A DNA stretch of 64,000 nucleotides from Rhodovulum robiginosum (GTDB lineage: Bacteria; Pseudomonadota; Alphaproteobacteria; Rhodobacterales; Rhodobacteraceae): the NCBI RefSeq assembly GCF_003944755.1, contig NZ_RWGU01000047.1, positions 62,001-126,000 on the forward strand, read 5' to 3'. The position numbers were made by a program, and so were the translations under genes. Below, one piece after another: positions 16,669-26,157 of this stretch. The notes below the pieces were generated by a model. The model did not search any database and was not told the DNA's origin. It saw only the letters and a program-made list of their open reading frames with translations. Within the stretch, counting starts at the first letter, position 1. Each line of letters begins with the position of its first letter.

Positions 16669-17724
16669 TCAGGACTGGCCCAGCAGGCGGCGCAGCTCTG
16701 CCGCGCCCTTGCCGCGCAACAGCGCGCCGTCGGCCTCGGTGCCGAAATGCGGCCGCTGGGCAAGCAGCGGAAACCGCCGCGCGACCTCGCGCGCCAGGTC
16801 CTCGGGCATCCGGCCCAGCATCGCCTCGTTGACCAGCAGGCTCTCGGTCGGGATGCCCTCGGCATAGAGGATCTCGTGGCGGTCGAAGACCAGGTGGAAA
16901 TACTCGACGAAGCCGCCCTTGCGGATATAGGCGGTGTCGCCGTCCACCAGGTGCTGGGCCTTGACCAGCGCCTCGGCGGTCGAGGTCAGCCGCTGGCGGC
17001 CGCGCTGGTAGATGAACAGGCGCTGGTGCTGGCTGACGATCAGGTCGCTTGCGTTGCCCAGCGTGCCCTTGGCGATGACGACGGGCGCGTAGGCGCCGAC
17101 CCCGCGCACCGTGCGCCGGCCGATCCAGCGCAGCGGTTGGGCGCCGTGGTCGCGGGTCAACAGCCGGTCGCCGACGGACAGGGTTTCGATCGGGCGCTGC
17201 TCGCCACCCGCCACCGCGATCATCGTGCCCCGCGTGAAGGCCACCGAGGTGATGTCGGCCAGCCGCACCGGGCCGGGCGCGGTATCGACGCGGATCAGCG
17301 CATAGCCGACCCGCGGCTCGACCGGGCCCAGCGGCAGGAAGGCCAGCCGGGCGGCCGGCCCCTCGGAGAGCAGGACCAGCAGCAACTCGACCTGCGCGCC
17401 GTCGGGCGCCATCAGCGTCAGCTTGCCGTCGATGCCCAGCCGCTCGCCCGGCTGGCCGATCTCGGTTCCCGCCGCGATCTCGGCCGCCTCGTCGCCTGCG
17501 CGCAGCACATGTGCCGACCGGGCGCTGGCGGCCGCCGCGTCGGCGACCGAAAGGTACAGCGCCTCGGCCGCTTCGCGCATCTCGTAGACATCGCCCGGGC
17601 ACAGCGTCTCGCACGGGGTCAGCGCGTCGCCCTGATTGGCGCCCGCCACGGCAACCAGATCGGCCGCGTCGAAGACGTGGCAGCCATAGCTGGGGGCAGG
17701 GGGCTTGGGGATGGAACCGGTCAT
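16669..17724 (-). CDS. Hint-domain (hedgehog/intein-like) protein
   Basis: 351 residues. The middle holds a Hint module: FTRGTMIAVAGGEQRPIETL, SVGDRLLTRDHGAQPLRWIG, then VSQHQRLFIYQ and a C-terminal block EYFHLVFDRHEILYAEG. These are typical of the Hint_2 family common in Rhodobacterales, often attached to secreted or RTX-like proteins. The position equivalent to the intein nucleophile is Thr/Gly rather than Cys, so self-splicing is doubtful. The start is uncertain: the ATG at 17724 has a weak ribosome site, while a TTG at 17739 has AGGA 6 bases upstream. Function unknown. Confidence 0.8.
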   Translation of the reverse strand: MTGSIPKPPAPSYGCHVFDAADLVAVAGANQGDALTPCETLCPGDVYEMREAAEALYLSVADAAAASARSAHVLRAGDEAAEIAAGTEIGQPGERLGIDGKLTLMAPDGAQVELLLVLLSEGPAARLAFLPLGPVEPRVGYALIRVDTAPGPVRLADITSVAFTRGTMIAVAGGEQRPIETLSVGDRLLTRDHGAQPLRWIGRRTVRGVGAYAPVVIAKGTLGNASDLIVSQHQRLFIYQRGRQRLTSTAEALVKAQHLVDGDTAYIRKGGFVEYFHLVFDRHEILYAEGIPTESLLVNEAMLGRMPEDLAREVARRFPLLAQRPHFGTEADGALLRGKGAAELRRLLGQS

Positions 17725-18083
17725 GGGGCAGCTCGCCAATCGACTTCCTGGGCGCTTTCACTTGGTCTGGCCACGGGCTGCCCCCAATGTGCCGCGCCGA
17801 CCGCGTCCTCGTTATGGCAATTTTAGGCCCAAAGCGGCGTATCTGCAATTTGCCCGGGGGTCTCGGGACCGGTTTTCAGCGCGCCATCGGGATGCGTTGG
17901 CCGCGCCCCGGCGACAATGCCGGGCCGGAAGGTGCCATTGTTCACGCCGGCGCCGCCGGCCCGTCCAAGGGCGCGGCAGGGCGGCCGGGTCGAATCGCCG
18001 CGGCGGCCCTTTCGTGCCGCGCGCCGGGCTGGTATCGGGAAGGCGCGGGCAGGCAGGCCCGCAACGGGAAAGGGGAAACGCCG
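17725..18083. other. Gap between divergent Hint and SDR genes
   Basis: About 360 bases separating the divergent genes. It must contain promoters for both directions. No convincing -35/-10 pair, operator or RNA structure was seen. The open frame through it in phase with the SDR gene is Arg/Pro/Gly-rich and looks non-coding. Confidence 0.5.
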
Positions 18084-18863
18084 ATGGAACTGGGAATCGC
18101 GGGAAAGCGGGCGCTGGTCTGTGCCTCGTCCAAGGGGCTGGGGCGCGGCTGCGCCGAGGCGCTGGCAGGGGCAGGGGTCGACCTGGTGATGAACGCGCGC
18201 GGCGCGGGCGCGCTGGAAGAGGCGGCCGAGGCGATCCGCGCGGCCAATGGCGTGGCGGTCACCGCCGTGGCCGCCGACATCACCACCGAGGACGGCCGCG
18301 CCGAGGTGCTGGCCCAGGCCGGCGACGTGGACATCCTGGTGACCAACGCGGGCGGCCCGCCGCCGGGCATGTGGAGCGACTGGGGCCGCGAGGATTTCAT
18401 CAAGGCGCTCGACGCCAACATGCTGACCCCGATCGCGCTGATGAAGGCGCTGCTGCCCGGCATGATGGACCGGGGCTGGGGCCGCGTGGTCAATATCACC
18501 AGCCAGTCGGTCAAATCGCCCATTGCGGTGCTGGGCCTGTCGAACTCGGCCCGCGCCGGGCTGACCGGCTATGTCGCGGGCACATCGCGGCAGGTGGCGC
18601 CGCACGGTGTGACGATCAACAACCTGCTGCCGGGCATCCATGACACCGACCGGGCCGACGCGCTGGACAAGGGCGTGGCCGATAAGGAAGGCATCACGCT
18701 GGAGCAGGCACGCGCCAAACGGGCCGAGACCATTCCCGCCCGCCGCTACGGCACGGCCGAGGAGTTCGGCGCGATGTGCGCGTTTCTGTGCTCGCAGCAT
18801 GCGGGATTTGTCGTGGGGCAGAACATCCTGCTGGATGGCGGCGCGGTGAACGCGACGCTTTGA
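18084..18863 (+). CDS. SDR-family oxidoreductase with degenerate catalytic motif
   Basis: 259 residues with an SDR Rossmann fold: a modified nucleotide loop CASSKGLGRGCAEA, TNAGGPP in place of NNAG, and NITSQSVKSP before the active-site region. Where classical SDRs have YxxxK this protein reads SNSAR (GLSNSARAGLTGY), so Tyr and Lys are both replaced. This matches the BKR-like SDR subgroup known for lacking the usual tetrad. AAAGGGGAAA precedes the ATG at 18084. A FabG-type reductase activity should not be assumed. Confidence 0.85.
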   Translation: MELGIAGKRALVCASSKGLGRGCAEALAGAGVDLVMNARGAGALEEAAEAIRAANGVAVTAVAADITTEDGRAEVLAQAGDVDILVTNAGGPPPGMWSDWGREDFIKALDANMLTPIALMKALLPGMMDRGWGRVVNITSQSVKSPIAVLGLSNSARAGLTGYVAGTSRQVAPHGVTINNLLPGIHDTDRADALDKGVADKEGITLEQARAKRAETIPARRYGTAEEFGAMCAFLCSQHAGFVVGQNILLDGGAVNATL

Positions 18864-18960
18864 ACCGGGCCGCAGGGCCGGACTTGCCGCCGCCGGGGCG
18901 GCTTGCTATGTGTTGCCGAATTCCGAGTGTTTTCATCGGACATGATGCGTGAGGCAGACG

Positions 18961-20061
18961 GTGAGCACCCCGACACCCCGGCTGGAAATCAGGAACATCA
19001 CCCGGCGCTTCGGCGGCCGGGCGGTGGTCGACGACGTGTCCCTTACCGTGATGCCAGGGCAGGTGACCTGCCTGTTGGGCCCCTCTGGCTGCGGCAAGTC
19101 CACCACGCTGCGCATCATCGCCGGCGTCGACATGCAGGATCAGGGCGAGATCTACATCGACGGCAAGCTGATCTGCGACACGGTTTTCCGCATCCCGCCC
19201 GAGCGGCGGGAGGTCGGGCTGATGTTTCAGGATTTCGCGCTTTTTCCGCATCTCAGCGTGGCCGAGAACGTGGCCTTCGGCCTCAACGGCCCGAAAGAGA
19301 AAAAGCGCGCCCGGGTGCAAGAGCTGCTGGCCCGGGTCGAGCTCGCGCGGTTTATCGACGACTACCCGCACGAGTTGTCGGGCGGCGAGCAGCAGCGCGT
19401 GGCGCTGGCGCGGGCGCTGGCGCCGCGGCCGCGGATCATGCTGATGGACGAGCCGTTTTCGGGCCTCGACAACCGGCTGCGCGACGAGATCCGCGACGAG
19501 ACGCTGAGCGTGCTGAAGGATGAGGGTACGGCGGTGCTGCTGGTCACGCACGAGCCCGACGAGGCGATGCGCATGGCCGACGAGATCGCCCTGATGCGCG
19601 CGGGGCGCATCGTGCAGCAGGGTGCGCCCTATAACCTCTACAACGCGCCGATCGACCGGGCCGCGGCGGCGTTTTTCAGCGATATCAACGTCATCAAGGG
19701 CAAAGTTCAGAATCTTCTTACGGATACGCCCTTTGGCCAGTTCCTCACGCCGGCGATGCCCGATGGCGCCGAGGTCGACATCATCATCCGGCCGCAGCAC
19801 GTCAAGATCGACTTCGACCGCAACGGCCGCGGCCCCAACCCCACGCCCGATGACGGCGTGCCCGCCCGCGCGGTGGTCGAGCGCGCCCGCTTCATGGGGT
19901 CCGAAAGCCTGGTGGAGTTCCGGATGGAGTTCGATGGGTCGGTTCTGAAGGCGACCGTTCCCGCCGTGTTCCTTCCCAAGCCCGGCACGCCGATGTGGCT
20001 GATGATCCGGCGCGACCGCTGTTTCGTGTTTCCGGCCCCGGGGCAGGAACGGGCGGCCTGA
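18961..20061 (+). CDS. ABC transporter ATP-binding protein, Fe3+/FbpC type
   Basis: 366 residues. Walker A GPSGCGKST, Q-loop MFQDFALFPH, signature LSGGEQQR, Walker B IMLMDEPFSGLD and switch His LVTHEPDEA are all intact. A C-terminal TOBE domain (about 240-360: IIRPQHVKID...FMGSESLVEF) is of the FbpC/PotA kind. The GTG at 18961 is chosen because GAGG (18951-18954) lies 6 bases upstream; a GTG 12 bases earlier is possible. No permease or binding-protein gene is adjacent, so its partners lie elsewhere. Iron(III) is the most likely substrate by family. Confidence 0.85.
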   Translation: MSTPTPRLEIRNITRRFGGRAVVDDVSLTVMPGQVTCLLGPSGCGKSTTLRIIAGVDMQDQGEIYIDGKLICDTVFRIPPERREVGLMFQDFALFPHLSVAENVAFGLNGPKEKKRARVQELLARVELARFIDDYPHELSGGEQQRVALARALAPRPRIMLMDEPFSGLDNRLRDEIRDETLSVLKDEGTAVLLVTHEPDEAMRMADEIALMRAGRIVQQGAPYNLYNAPIDRAAAAFFSDINVIKGKVQNLLTDTPFGQFLTPAMPDGAEVDIIIRPQHVKIDFDRNGRGPNPTPDDGVPARAVVERARFMGSESLVEFRMEFDGSVLKATVPAVFLPKPGTPMWLMIRRDRCFVFPAPGQERAA

Positions 20062-20126
20062 GGGGCGGCGCGGCCGGCCGGGGCGGGCGCTTGCCGACAT
20101 CCACCCATAGGCGCCCGCCGGGCCGG

Positions 20127-20507
20127 TCAGGCCCCGCCGACAGTCACCGGCGCGCCGGTGGCCATGTCGGTGCCGATATAGGGCTTGCGCGCCGTCTTCC
20201 AGGCCGCGAAGCCGCCCTCCAGATGCGCGGCCACGTCATGGCCCGCCGCCAGATAGGCCTCTGCCACCTTGCGCGAGCGCACGCCCGAGCCGCAGTGGAA
20301 CACGATCTTCTTGTCGCCGCCCTCGGGCAGGAAGGCGGGGTCGTAGGCCGCCATCGGCAACAGCAGCGCGCCGCGGATATACTCGAACATGTACTCCTGC
20401 GGGGTGCGCACGTCGATCAGCAGCACTTCGCCTTGCTTCATGGCCTGTTGCAGGTCGTCGCAGTTCCAGTGCTCCAGCGTCTTGCCGTTCATGTCCTCGG
20501 TATGCAT
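20127..20507 (-). CDS. Rhodanese-like sulfurtransferase
   Basis: 126 residues forming a single rhodanese domain: VLLIDVRTPQEYMFEYIRGA, then the catalytic loop HCGSGVRSRKVAEAYLAAGH, with the active Cys in CGSGVRS. It ends with GGFAAWKTARKPYI. Predicted to transfer sulfane sulfur or act as a thiosulfate:cyanide sulfurtransferase in the cytoplasm. The ATG at 20507 follows GGGAGTCAGGGA. Its position beside tatABC and 7 kb from sox is suggestive but not evidence of a shared pathway. Confidence 0.88.
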   Translation of the reverse strand: MHTEDMNGKTLEHWNCDDLQQAMKQGEVLLIDVRTPQEYMFEYIRGALLLPMAAYDPAFLPEGGDKKIVFHCGSGVRSRKVAEAYLAAGHDVAAHLEGGFAAWKTARKPYIGTDMATGAPVTVGGA

Positions 20508-20741
20508 GTCCCTGACTCCCATGGGATGAGATGAATCGGTTCGTCCGACCCAACCTTTGGGGAAACCGCAAGGCCGCCGCAAGGCCGTGCGCCCCGCGTA
20601 CGGCCGAGGCGGGGGGCAATAAATCGCGGTTTTGCGGCGGAATGGGGCTTTGATCTGCCCGCGGAAGCCAATACATGTGTCAAACAGATTTCAAACCGGG
20701 ACCCGGAGGTGCGCAAGGCGCGGGTCCGTAGGGAGACAGCC

Positions 20742-20954
20742 ATGCTGAACAATATCGGCCTGCCCGGCCTTCTTCTCATCGCCGTCGTCGTGCTGGTGCT
20801 TTTCGGGCGCGGCAAGATCTCGTCGCTGATGGGTGAGGTCGGCAAGGGCATCACCGCCTTCAAGAAGGGCGTCAAGGAAGAGACCGAAGAGGCCAAGGAA
20901 AGCCTTGAGGCCGCCCGCGACGTGACCCCCGAGGAAGAAAAGGACAAGGTGTAA
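20742..20954 (+). CDS. tatA: Twin-arginine translocase subunit TatA
   Basis: 70 residues: an N-terminal membrane helix ([17 protein letters not shown]) with the [16 protein letters not shown] hinge, an amphipathic helix, then a short charged tail. TatA oligomers form the passage for folded proteins. GGGAGACAGCC precedes the ATG. First gene of tatABC. SoxY, SoxB, SoxC and SoxF in this window all have Tat-type signals. Confidence 0.95.
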   Translation: MLNNIGLPGLLLIAVVVLVLFGRGKISSLMGEVGKGITAFKKGVKEETEEAKESLEAARDVTPEEEKDKV

Positions 20955-20988
20955 GCCACCTTGCCCGCTGCCCTGAGGGCCTGATCCC

Positions 20989-21474
20989 ATGTTCGACCTC
21001 GGCTGGACCGAACTCTTGCTGATCGGCATCGTTGCGCTGATCGTGGTAGGCCCCAAGGACCTGCCCGGCATGTTCCGTACCCTGGGCCGGTTCACCGCCA
21101 AGGCGCGCAACATGGCGCGCGAGTTCCAGCGTGCCATGGATGACGCCGCCGACGAGGCCGGGGTCAAGGAGACCGCCAAGGACCTGCGCGAGATGACCAA
21201 CCCGCGCAAGATGGGGCTCGACGCGGTCAAGGACGCGGCCGACAGGTTCGAGAAATGGGAGCCCAAGTTCGGCAAGGACAAGGGCAAGACCGACGAAGAG
21301 GACGCGCCGGGCCCGGCCACAGCCGAGATGACCGACGAGCGCGCCGCCCATGCCGAACGCTACCGCGCCGCCACCGCCGAGGCGGCCCGCAAGCGCAAGG
21401 CCGAAGAGCGCGCCGCCGAGCAGGCCGAAAGCGCCGCCGCCACGACAGGCCCTGACAGCAAGAGCGACGCATGA
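20989..21474 (+). CDS. tatB: Twin-arginine translocase subunit TatB
   Basis: 161 residues: the TatB helix ([21 protein letters not shown]) with Glu8 and the [15 protein letters not shown] hinge, then a long amphipathic helix and an Ala/Glu/Lys-rich tail. TatB with TatC binds Tat signal peptides. The stop overlaps the tatC start by 4 bases (ATGA), which indicates translational coupling. Confidence 0.95.
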   Translation: MFDLGWTELLLIGIVALIVVGPKDLPGMFRTLGRFTAKARNMAREFQRAMDDAADEAGVKETAKDLREMTNPRKMGLDAVKDAADRFEKWEPKFGKDKGKTDEEDAPGPATAEMTDERAAHAERYRAATAEAARKRKAEERAAEQAESAAATTGPDSKSDA

Positions 21475-22373
21475 GCCACGAAGACCAGATCGAAGACAGC
21501 TCCGCCCCGCTCATCGAACATCTGGCCGAGCTGCGCACGCGGCTGATCTACTCGGTGGCCGCGTTCGTAGTGGGCATGGTGATCTGCTTCACCGTCTGGA
21601 ACACGATCTTCAACTTCCTCACCCACCCGATCTGCGGCGCGCTGGCCGAGCGCGGGCAGGATTGCGGGCTTTACCTCATCAAGCTGCAGGAAGGCTTCTT
21701 CGTCGCCATCCAGATCTCGCTTTTGGGCGGGTTCGCGCTGGCCTTCCCGTTCATCGCCTACCAGATGTGGCGGTTCGTGGCGCCGGGGCTTTACCGGAAG
21801 GAAAAAAACGCTTTCCTGCCGTTCCTGCTGGCCTCGCCGATCATGTTCTTTCTCGGCGCGTCCTTTGCCTATTACGTGGTCACGCCGCTTGCCTTCGACT
21901 TCTTCCTGAACTTCCAGCAGGTCGGCCAACTCGCCTCAGAAGGCGAGGAAATCAAATCGGAAACCGCGGGCATCACGTTCCACGGTTCGGTTCAGGAATA
22001 CCTCTCGCTGACCATCAAGTTCGTCCTGGCCTTCGGGCTGTGCTTTCAGTTGCCGGTGCTTCTGACGCTGATGGGCAAGGCGGGGCTGGTCTCGGCCGCG
22101 GGGCTGGGGTCGGTCAGGAAATATGCGGTCGTGGCCATCCTGGTGCTGGCCGCGCTGGTCACGCCGCCCGATGTCATCACCCAGGTCATTCTGTTTGTCG
22201 TGGTCTACGGGCTGTACGAGATTTCCATCCTGCTGGTCCGCCGCGTCGAGAAGAAGCGCGAGAAGGAACTGCGCGAACAGGGGCTGTGGTTCGAGGACGA
22301 CGAAGACGAGGCCGACGACCCGCTGATGCGCGAATTCGACGAGGGCGAGGACACCCCCGAGGGCGGGCGGTGA
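21471..22373 (+). CDS. tatC: Twin-arginine translocase subunit TatC
   Basis: 300 residues and six membrane helices. The N-terminal motif is [15 protein letters not shown], a conserved periplasmic loop segment reads FYKxE-like [11 protein letters not shown], and helices continue to about residue 265. A long acidic C-terminal tail ([20 protein letters not shown]) follows. TatC is the signal-peptide receptor of the translocase. The 3' end overlaps the GTG of the next gene. Confidence 0.95.
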   Translation: MSHEDQIEDSSAPLIEHLAELRTRLIYSVAAFVVGMVICFTVWNTIFNFLTHPICGALAERGQDCGLYLIKLQEGFFVAIQISLLGGFALAFPFIAYQMWRFVAPGLYRKEKNAFLPFLLASPIMFFLGASFAYYVVTPLAFDFFLNFQQVGQLASEGEEIKSETAGITFHGSVQEYLSLTIKFVLAFGLCFQLPVLLTLMGKAGLVSAAGLGSVRKYAVVAILVLAALVTPPDVITQVILFVVVYGLYEISILLVRRVEKKREKELREQGLWFEDDEDEADDPLMREFDEGEDTPEGGR

Positions 22374-23212
22374 GCGAAGAAAGCCTGGCCCGCATCGCCG
22401 AGGCGCTGGAACGGCTGAGCCCGGCCCCCGCGCCGGCCCCCGACTTCGACGCCGCCGATGCCTTCGTCTGGCATGCCGCCCCCGACCGCCTGTCGCCCGT
22501 GGCGCGGGTCAACCGGGTTGATCTCGCGCTGTTGCAGGGCATCGACCGGGCGCGCGACACGCTTTTCGAGAACACGCGCCATTTCGCCCGCGGCCTGCCG
22601 GCCAACAACGCGCTTTTGTGGGGTGCGCGGGGCATGGGAAAGTCGAGCCTGGTCAAGGCCATCCACGCCGCCGTGGTCAAAGAGGGCCACGCGCTGAAGA
22701 TCGTCGAGATCCAGCGCGAGGACCTGCCCACCATCGGCCGGCTGCTTACCCTGATGCGCGCCGCGCCCGAGGCGCGTTTCCTGCTGTTTTGCGACGACCT
22801 GTCGTTTTCTCATGACGACGAGCATTACAAGTCGCTCAAGGCGGTGCTGGACGGCGGAATCGAGGGGCGGCCCGACAACGTGATCTTTTACGCCACGTCG
22901 AACCGCCGCCACCTGATGCCCCGCGACATGATCGAGAACGAACGCTCGACGGCGATCAGCCCGTCCGAGGCGACCGAGGAAAAGGTTTCGCTGTCGGACC
23001 GGTTCGGCCTCTGGCTGGGGTTCCACCCCTGCACCCAGGACGAATACCTCGCCATGATCGACGGCTATTGCACGGCCTACGGCGTGCAGGTCGAGGCCGA
23101 CACGCTGCGCGCCGAGGCCATCGAATGGCAGGCCACCCGCGGCGCCCGGTCGGGCCGGGTCGCCTGGCAGTTCTTCACCGACCTCGCCGCGCGGCAAGGT
23201 GTGCGCCTCTGA
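22370..23212 (+). CDS. DUF815-family AAA-type ATPase
   Basis: 280 residues from a GTG at 22370 that overlaps the tatC stop (GTGA). Walker A is [13 protein letters not shown], Walker B is [11 protein letters not shown], and a sensor-like [12 protein letters not shown] is followed by [11 protein letters not shown]. The domain is DUF815, predicted P-loop ATPases of unknown job that commonly sit next to tatC in alphaproteobacteria. Coupling to tatC suggests a conserved functional link that has not been shown. Confidence 0.85.
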   Translation: MSEESLARIAEALERLSPAPAPAPDFDAADAFVWHAAPDRLSPVARVNRVDLALLQGIDRARDTLFENTRHFARGLPANNALLWGARGMGKSSLVKAIHAAVVKEGHALKIVEIQREDLPTIGRLLTLMRAAPEARFLLFCDDLSFSHDDEHYKSLKAVLDGGIEGRPDNVIFYATSNRRHLMPRDMIENERSTAISPSEATEEKVSLSDRFGLWLGFHPCTQDEYLAMIDGYCTAYGVQVEADTLRAEAIEWQATRGARSGRVAWQFFTDLAARQGVRL

Positions 23213-23583
23213 ATTGCGACATCCGCGGACCCGCCGCGCGCGCCGGGAACAGCGGTTGCCAGCCGGTATGACGGGCGGTCCATACGCCGTGCCTTTTGCT
23301 GACGGCGCCGGTCGCGCGGGTTTTATTTTGCCCGCTTGGCAAGGATGGCCTTCGGGGCGATGCCGTCAAATCTCGCCGGGTCGCTTCGGCGGTCGCGCGA
23401 TGCGCCATCGGGGGGTGTTCGGCCGGGCTGGGGCGACGACTCTTTGCAAAACCGAGGATATTCGGTCTCACCTCGCCGCAAAATTGCCGAATCCACCGGC
23501 TACGGTCTTGCCCGTGTGCCGCGCTTGTCTGACGCTTGGCGCATAACGTGAGAGCATGAGCAGACCTCTCGGAGGAAAAGACT
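23213..23583. other. Intergenic gap before the RTX-type gene
   Basis: 371 bases with no supported gene. GCGGG-TTTTATTTTG-CCCGC (around 23317-23336) is a small inverted repeat with a T-rich loop. Nothing else recognisable apart from the ribosome site GGAGGAAAA just before 23584. Confidence 0.5.
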
Positions 23584-25914
23584 ATGGCAGGTGTCCTGAT
23601 TTCGGGCCTCGGCGGCGGCGCAGGGTTCGGCGAGCAGGTTGTCGATCGCAATGACGACGGATCGACGGCGGAAATCGATGTCAGCGAGATTTTCGAAGAC
23701 GGGCTGAGGTTTTTCGGCCGCAGTTTCGACTCGCTCTGGGTCAATACAAACGGCAGCGTGACGTTCAGCGCACCGCGGCGCACCTACACGCCCACCGCGA
23801 TCACCGAGGCCAGCGGCAACCCCGAGATCAGCCCGTTCTTCGCCGATGTCGACACCCGCGGCGGCGCCGTGTCGCCGACGCCGGGCGGCGTCTCGCAGGG
23901 GACCAACCTCGTCTATTACGATTTCGACGCCGAGAACGACCGCTTCGTCGTCACGTGGGACGATGTCGGATATTTCAACTCGCATACCGATTTGCTCAAC
24001 AGCTTTCAGCTGATCCTGAGCGACCGCGGCGACGGCGATTTCGATATCGAGTTTCGCTACGAAGAGATCAACTGGACCACGGGCGATGCCAGCGACGGCG
24101 TGGGCGGCCTGGGTGGCTCGGTTGCCGTGGCCGGCTATACCGCGGGCACCGGCAACCCGGCCGCCTATTACGAATTGCCGGCCTCGGGCAATCAGGACGC
24201 GATCCTCGATCTGGAAAACAGCTTGGGCAACACCGGCGAGGAAGGCTATTGGTTTTTCCGCGTCCGGTCGGGCGACATCGCCACCGCCGATCTGCCCGCG
24301 GCGCCGGACTCCGGCGCGACCGGGTATCTCGCGGGCGTGGGCCACGCGGTCACGATGGACGGGGTCAGCTATGATTTCCGCGCCGCCGGCGAATTCGTAC
24401 TGTTGCGCCAGATCGACGGCGGCCCCTTCGAGGTGCAGGTGCGCATGGTGCCCGAGGGCGACAACGGCACCGTTGCCCAGGCCGTCTCGATGCGGCTGGG
24501 CGAGCATGTCGTGCAGATCGATGCGGCCGACGAAAACCCGTTCCGCGTCGACGGGGTGGCCACGCGAGTGGTCAATTTCGGCTCGCTCGACGTTGGGGGC
24601 GGGCGCATCTACCGCCTGGACGAGTTGTTCGTGGTGGTCTTCCCCGGGCTCGACGGCGTGGTCAATGACGGCGACGCGCGGCTCAGCCTGCTCGTCGACG
24701 ACGACGCCCAGCGCATGGACGTGACCATGGAGTTGAACCAGGAACTCATCGGCGGGCTCGAGGGGCTGCTCGGCCTGGCCAATGGTGACCCGGCCGACGA
24801 TATCGCGCTGCCCGGCGGCGAGGTGCTGGACCGGCCCGTGGACCCCGACACGCTTTACGGCGATTACCGCGAAGCCTGGAGGGTAACGACCTACGACCAA
24901 AGCCTTTTCACCTACGATGCCGAGGGCGCGCTGGCCTGCGAACTGGGAGAGACGATCGACTGCTTCGACCGGCCCGACCATCCAAGCAACCTGCTTACGA
25001 TCGACGATCTGGACGCGGACATCGTGGCCAACGCCCGGATCGAGGCGCTGGAGGAAGGGCTGACCGAGGGCACGTCCGCCTTCGATCAGGCGGTCTTCGA
25101 CTATGCCCTGACGGGCGACGATACCTTCATCGACTCGGCCGAGGCCCGCGCCGACACGACCGGGACCTTCGGCCTGACGGGCGTGATGCTGGCCGGCAGC
25201 GCCGGCGCCGATGAACTGAGCGGCAGCTCGGGCGCCGACAACCTGCACGGGCTGGCGGGCGCCGACCGCCTGGTGGGCCGGTCCGGAGATGACTTCCTCT
25301 ACGGCGGCGACGGGGCCGATCAGATCAATGGCGGCGCTGGCGATGACAGCATCCTCGGTGGCGCGACCGCGGCCGATGGCAATGACGAGATCTATGCCGG
25401 CACCGGCGCCGACCGCGTTCTGGCGGGCCATGGCGACGATGTGGTCTTCGGCATGGACGGCGACGACCTTATCAGCGGCGGCTTCGGCTTTGACGCGCTG
25501 CGGGGGCAGGATGGCGACGACGTGATCAGCGGCGGCGCCCAGTCCGACCTGATCTTCGGCGGCGACGGTGACGATTTCATCAATGGCGGCTACGGCTACG
25601 ACCGCGTCAACGGCGGTGCCGGGGCGGACATGTTCTACCACCAGGGCAGCCTGGGCCACGGCATCGACTGGGTGCAGGATTTCAGCGATGCCGAGGGCGA
25701 CATGCTGGTCTTCGACTATCCCTATGCCGACCGGTCCGATATCGAGGTGCGCTTTGCCGAGACGCCGGGCGCGGGCGAGGACGGGGTGGCCGAGGCCTTC
25801 ATCGTGCATCCGCGTTTCAGCCAGGTGGTCTGGGTGCTGATCGACGGGGCCGAGCTCGACTCGATCGACGCGGTGTTCCAGGGCGGCACCTACGACCTGT
25901 TGGAGCTGGTCTGA
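23584..25914 (+). CDS. Secreted nidogen-like/VWD protein with RTX calcium-binding repeats
   Basis: 776 acidic residues with no Sec signal. Three modules are visible: a nidogen-like (NIDO) domain at about 60-230 (SLWVNTNGSVTFSAP...ISPFFADVDTR, EGYWFFRVRSGD); a von Willebrand type D-like domain at about 250-420 (GHAVTMDGVSYDFRAAGEF, LDELFVVVFPG); and a row of GGxGxDxLx nonapeptides at about 540-690 (DFLYGGDGADQINGGAGDD). The C-terminal tail is RTX-type. Export by a type I system and Ca2+-dependent folding outside the cell follow from the repeats; no T1SS genes are in the window. GGAGGAAAA precedes the ATG. Likely an adhesin or matrix protein. Confidence 0.85.
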   Translation: MAGVLISGLGGGAGFGEQVVDRNDDGSTAEIDVSEIFEDGLRFFGRSFDSLWVNTNGSVTFSAPRRTYTPTAITEASGNPEISPFFADVDTRGGAVSPTPGGVSQGTNLVYYDFDAENDRFVVTWDDVGYFNSHTDLLNSFQLILSDRGDGDFDIEFRYEEINWTTGDASDGVGGLGGSVAVAGYTAGTGNPAAYYELPASGNQDAILDLENSLGNTGEEGYWFFRVRSGDIATADLPAAPDSGATGYLAGVGHAVTMDGVSYDFRAAGEFVLLRQIDGGPFEVQVRMVPEGDNGTVAQAVSMRLGEHVVQIDAADENPFRVDGVATRVVNFGSLDVGGGRIYRLDELFVVVFPGLDGVVNDGDARLSLLVDDDAQRMDVTMELNQELIGGLEGLLGLANGDPADDIALPGGEVLDRPVDPDTLYGDYREAWRVTTYDQSLFTYDAEGALACELGETIDCFDRPDHPSNLLTIDDLDADIVANARIEALEEGLTEGTSAFDQAVFDYALTGDDTFIDSAEARADTTGTFGLTGVMLAGSAGADELSGSSGADNLHGLAGADRLVGRSGDDFLYGGDGADQINGGAGDDSILGGATAADGNDEIYAGTGADRVLAGHGDDVVFGMDGDDLISGGFGFDALRGQDGDDVISGGAQSDLIFGGDGDDFINGGYGYDRVNGGAGADMFYHQGSLGHGIDWVQDFSDAEGDMLVFDYPYADRSDIEVRFAETPGAGEDGVAEAFIVHPRFSQVVWVLIDGAELDSIDAVFQGGTYDLLELV

Positions 25915-26157
25915 ACCGGAACCACCGGCGAATGCTGCAAGCCCGCATGAGGATCGCCTCGTATGGGCTTGGTTTCAAAAATGAAAACCCCATTTCCGCG
26001 ACTGGCCGTGACCTCGCGCCGCAGGCCGGCTGGGCGGGTCTTTGCCGATGCCCGATGGGGGTGTCGGCGGAACACCGCCTCGTTAACCGCATCTTGTTTG
26101 ACTTGCCCTTAGCCCTGTCCGAAGCACGCGGATTGAACGCAGCGATGGTGGGGACCC

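Noticed and set aside
17511-18083. N-terminal extension of the SDR gene
   Set aside because: Arg/Pro/Gly-rich with no homology-like pattern. The SDR fold and ribosome site begin at 18084.
25200-25640. Short tandem repeats resembling a CRISPR or satellite array
   Set aside because: The period is 27 bases in frame and encodes the GGxGxDxLx nonapeptides. Spacers are not unique and there are no cas genes.
23500-25809. Leftward 769-codon open frame opposite the RTX gene
   Set aside because: It mirrors the regular codon pattern of the calcium repeats and has no ribosome site or recognisable domain.
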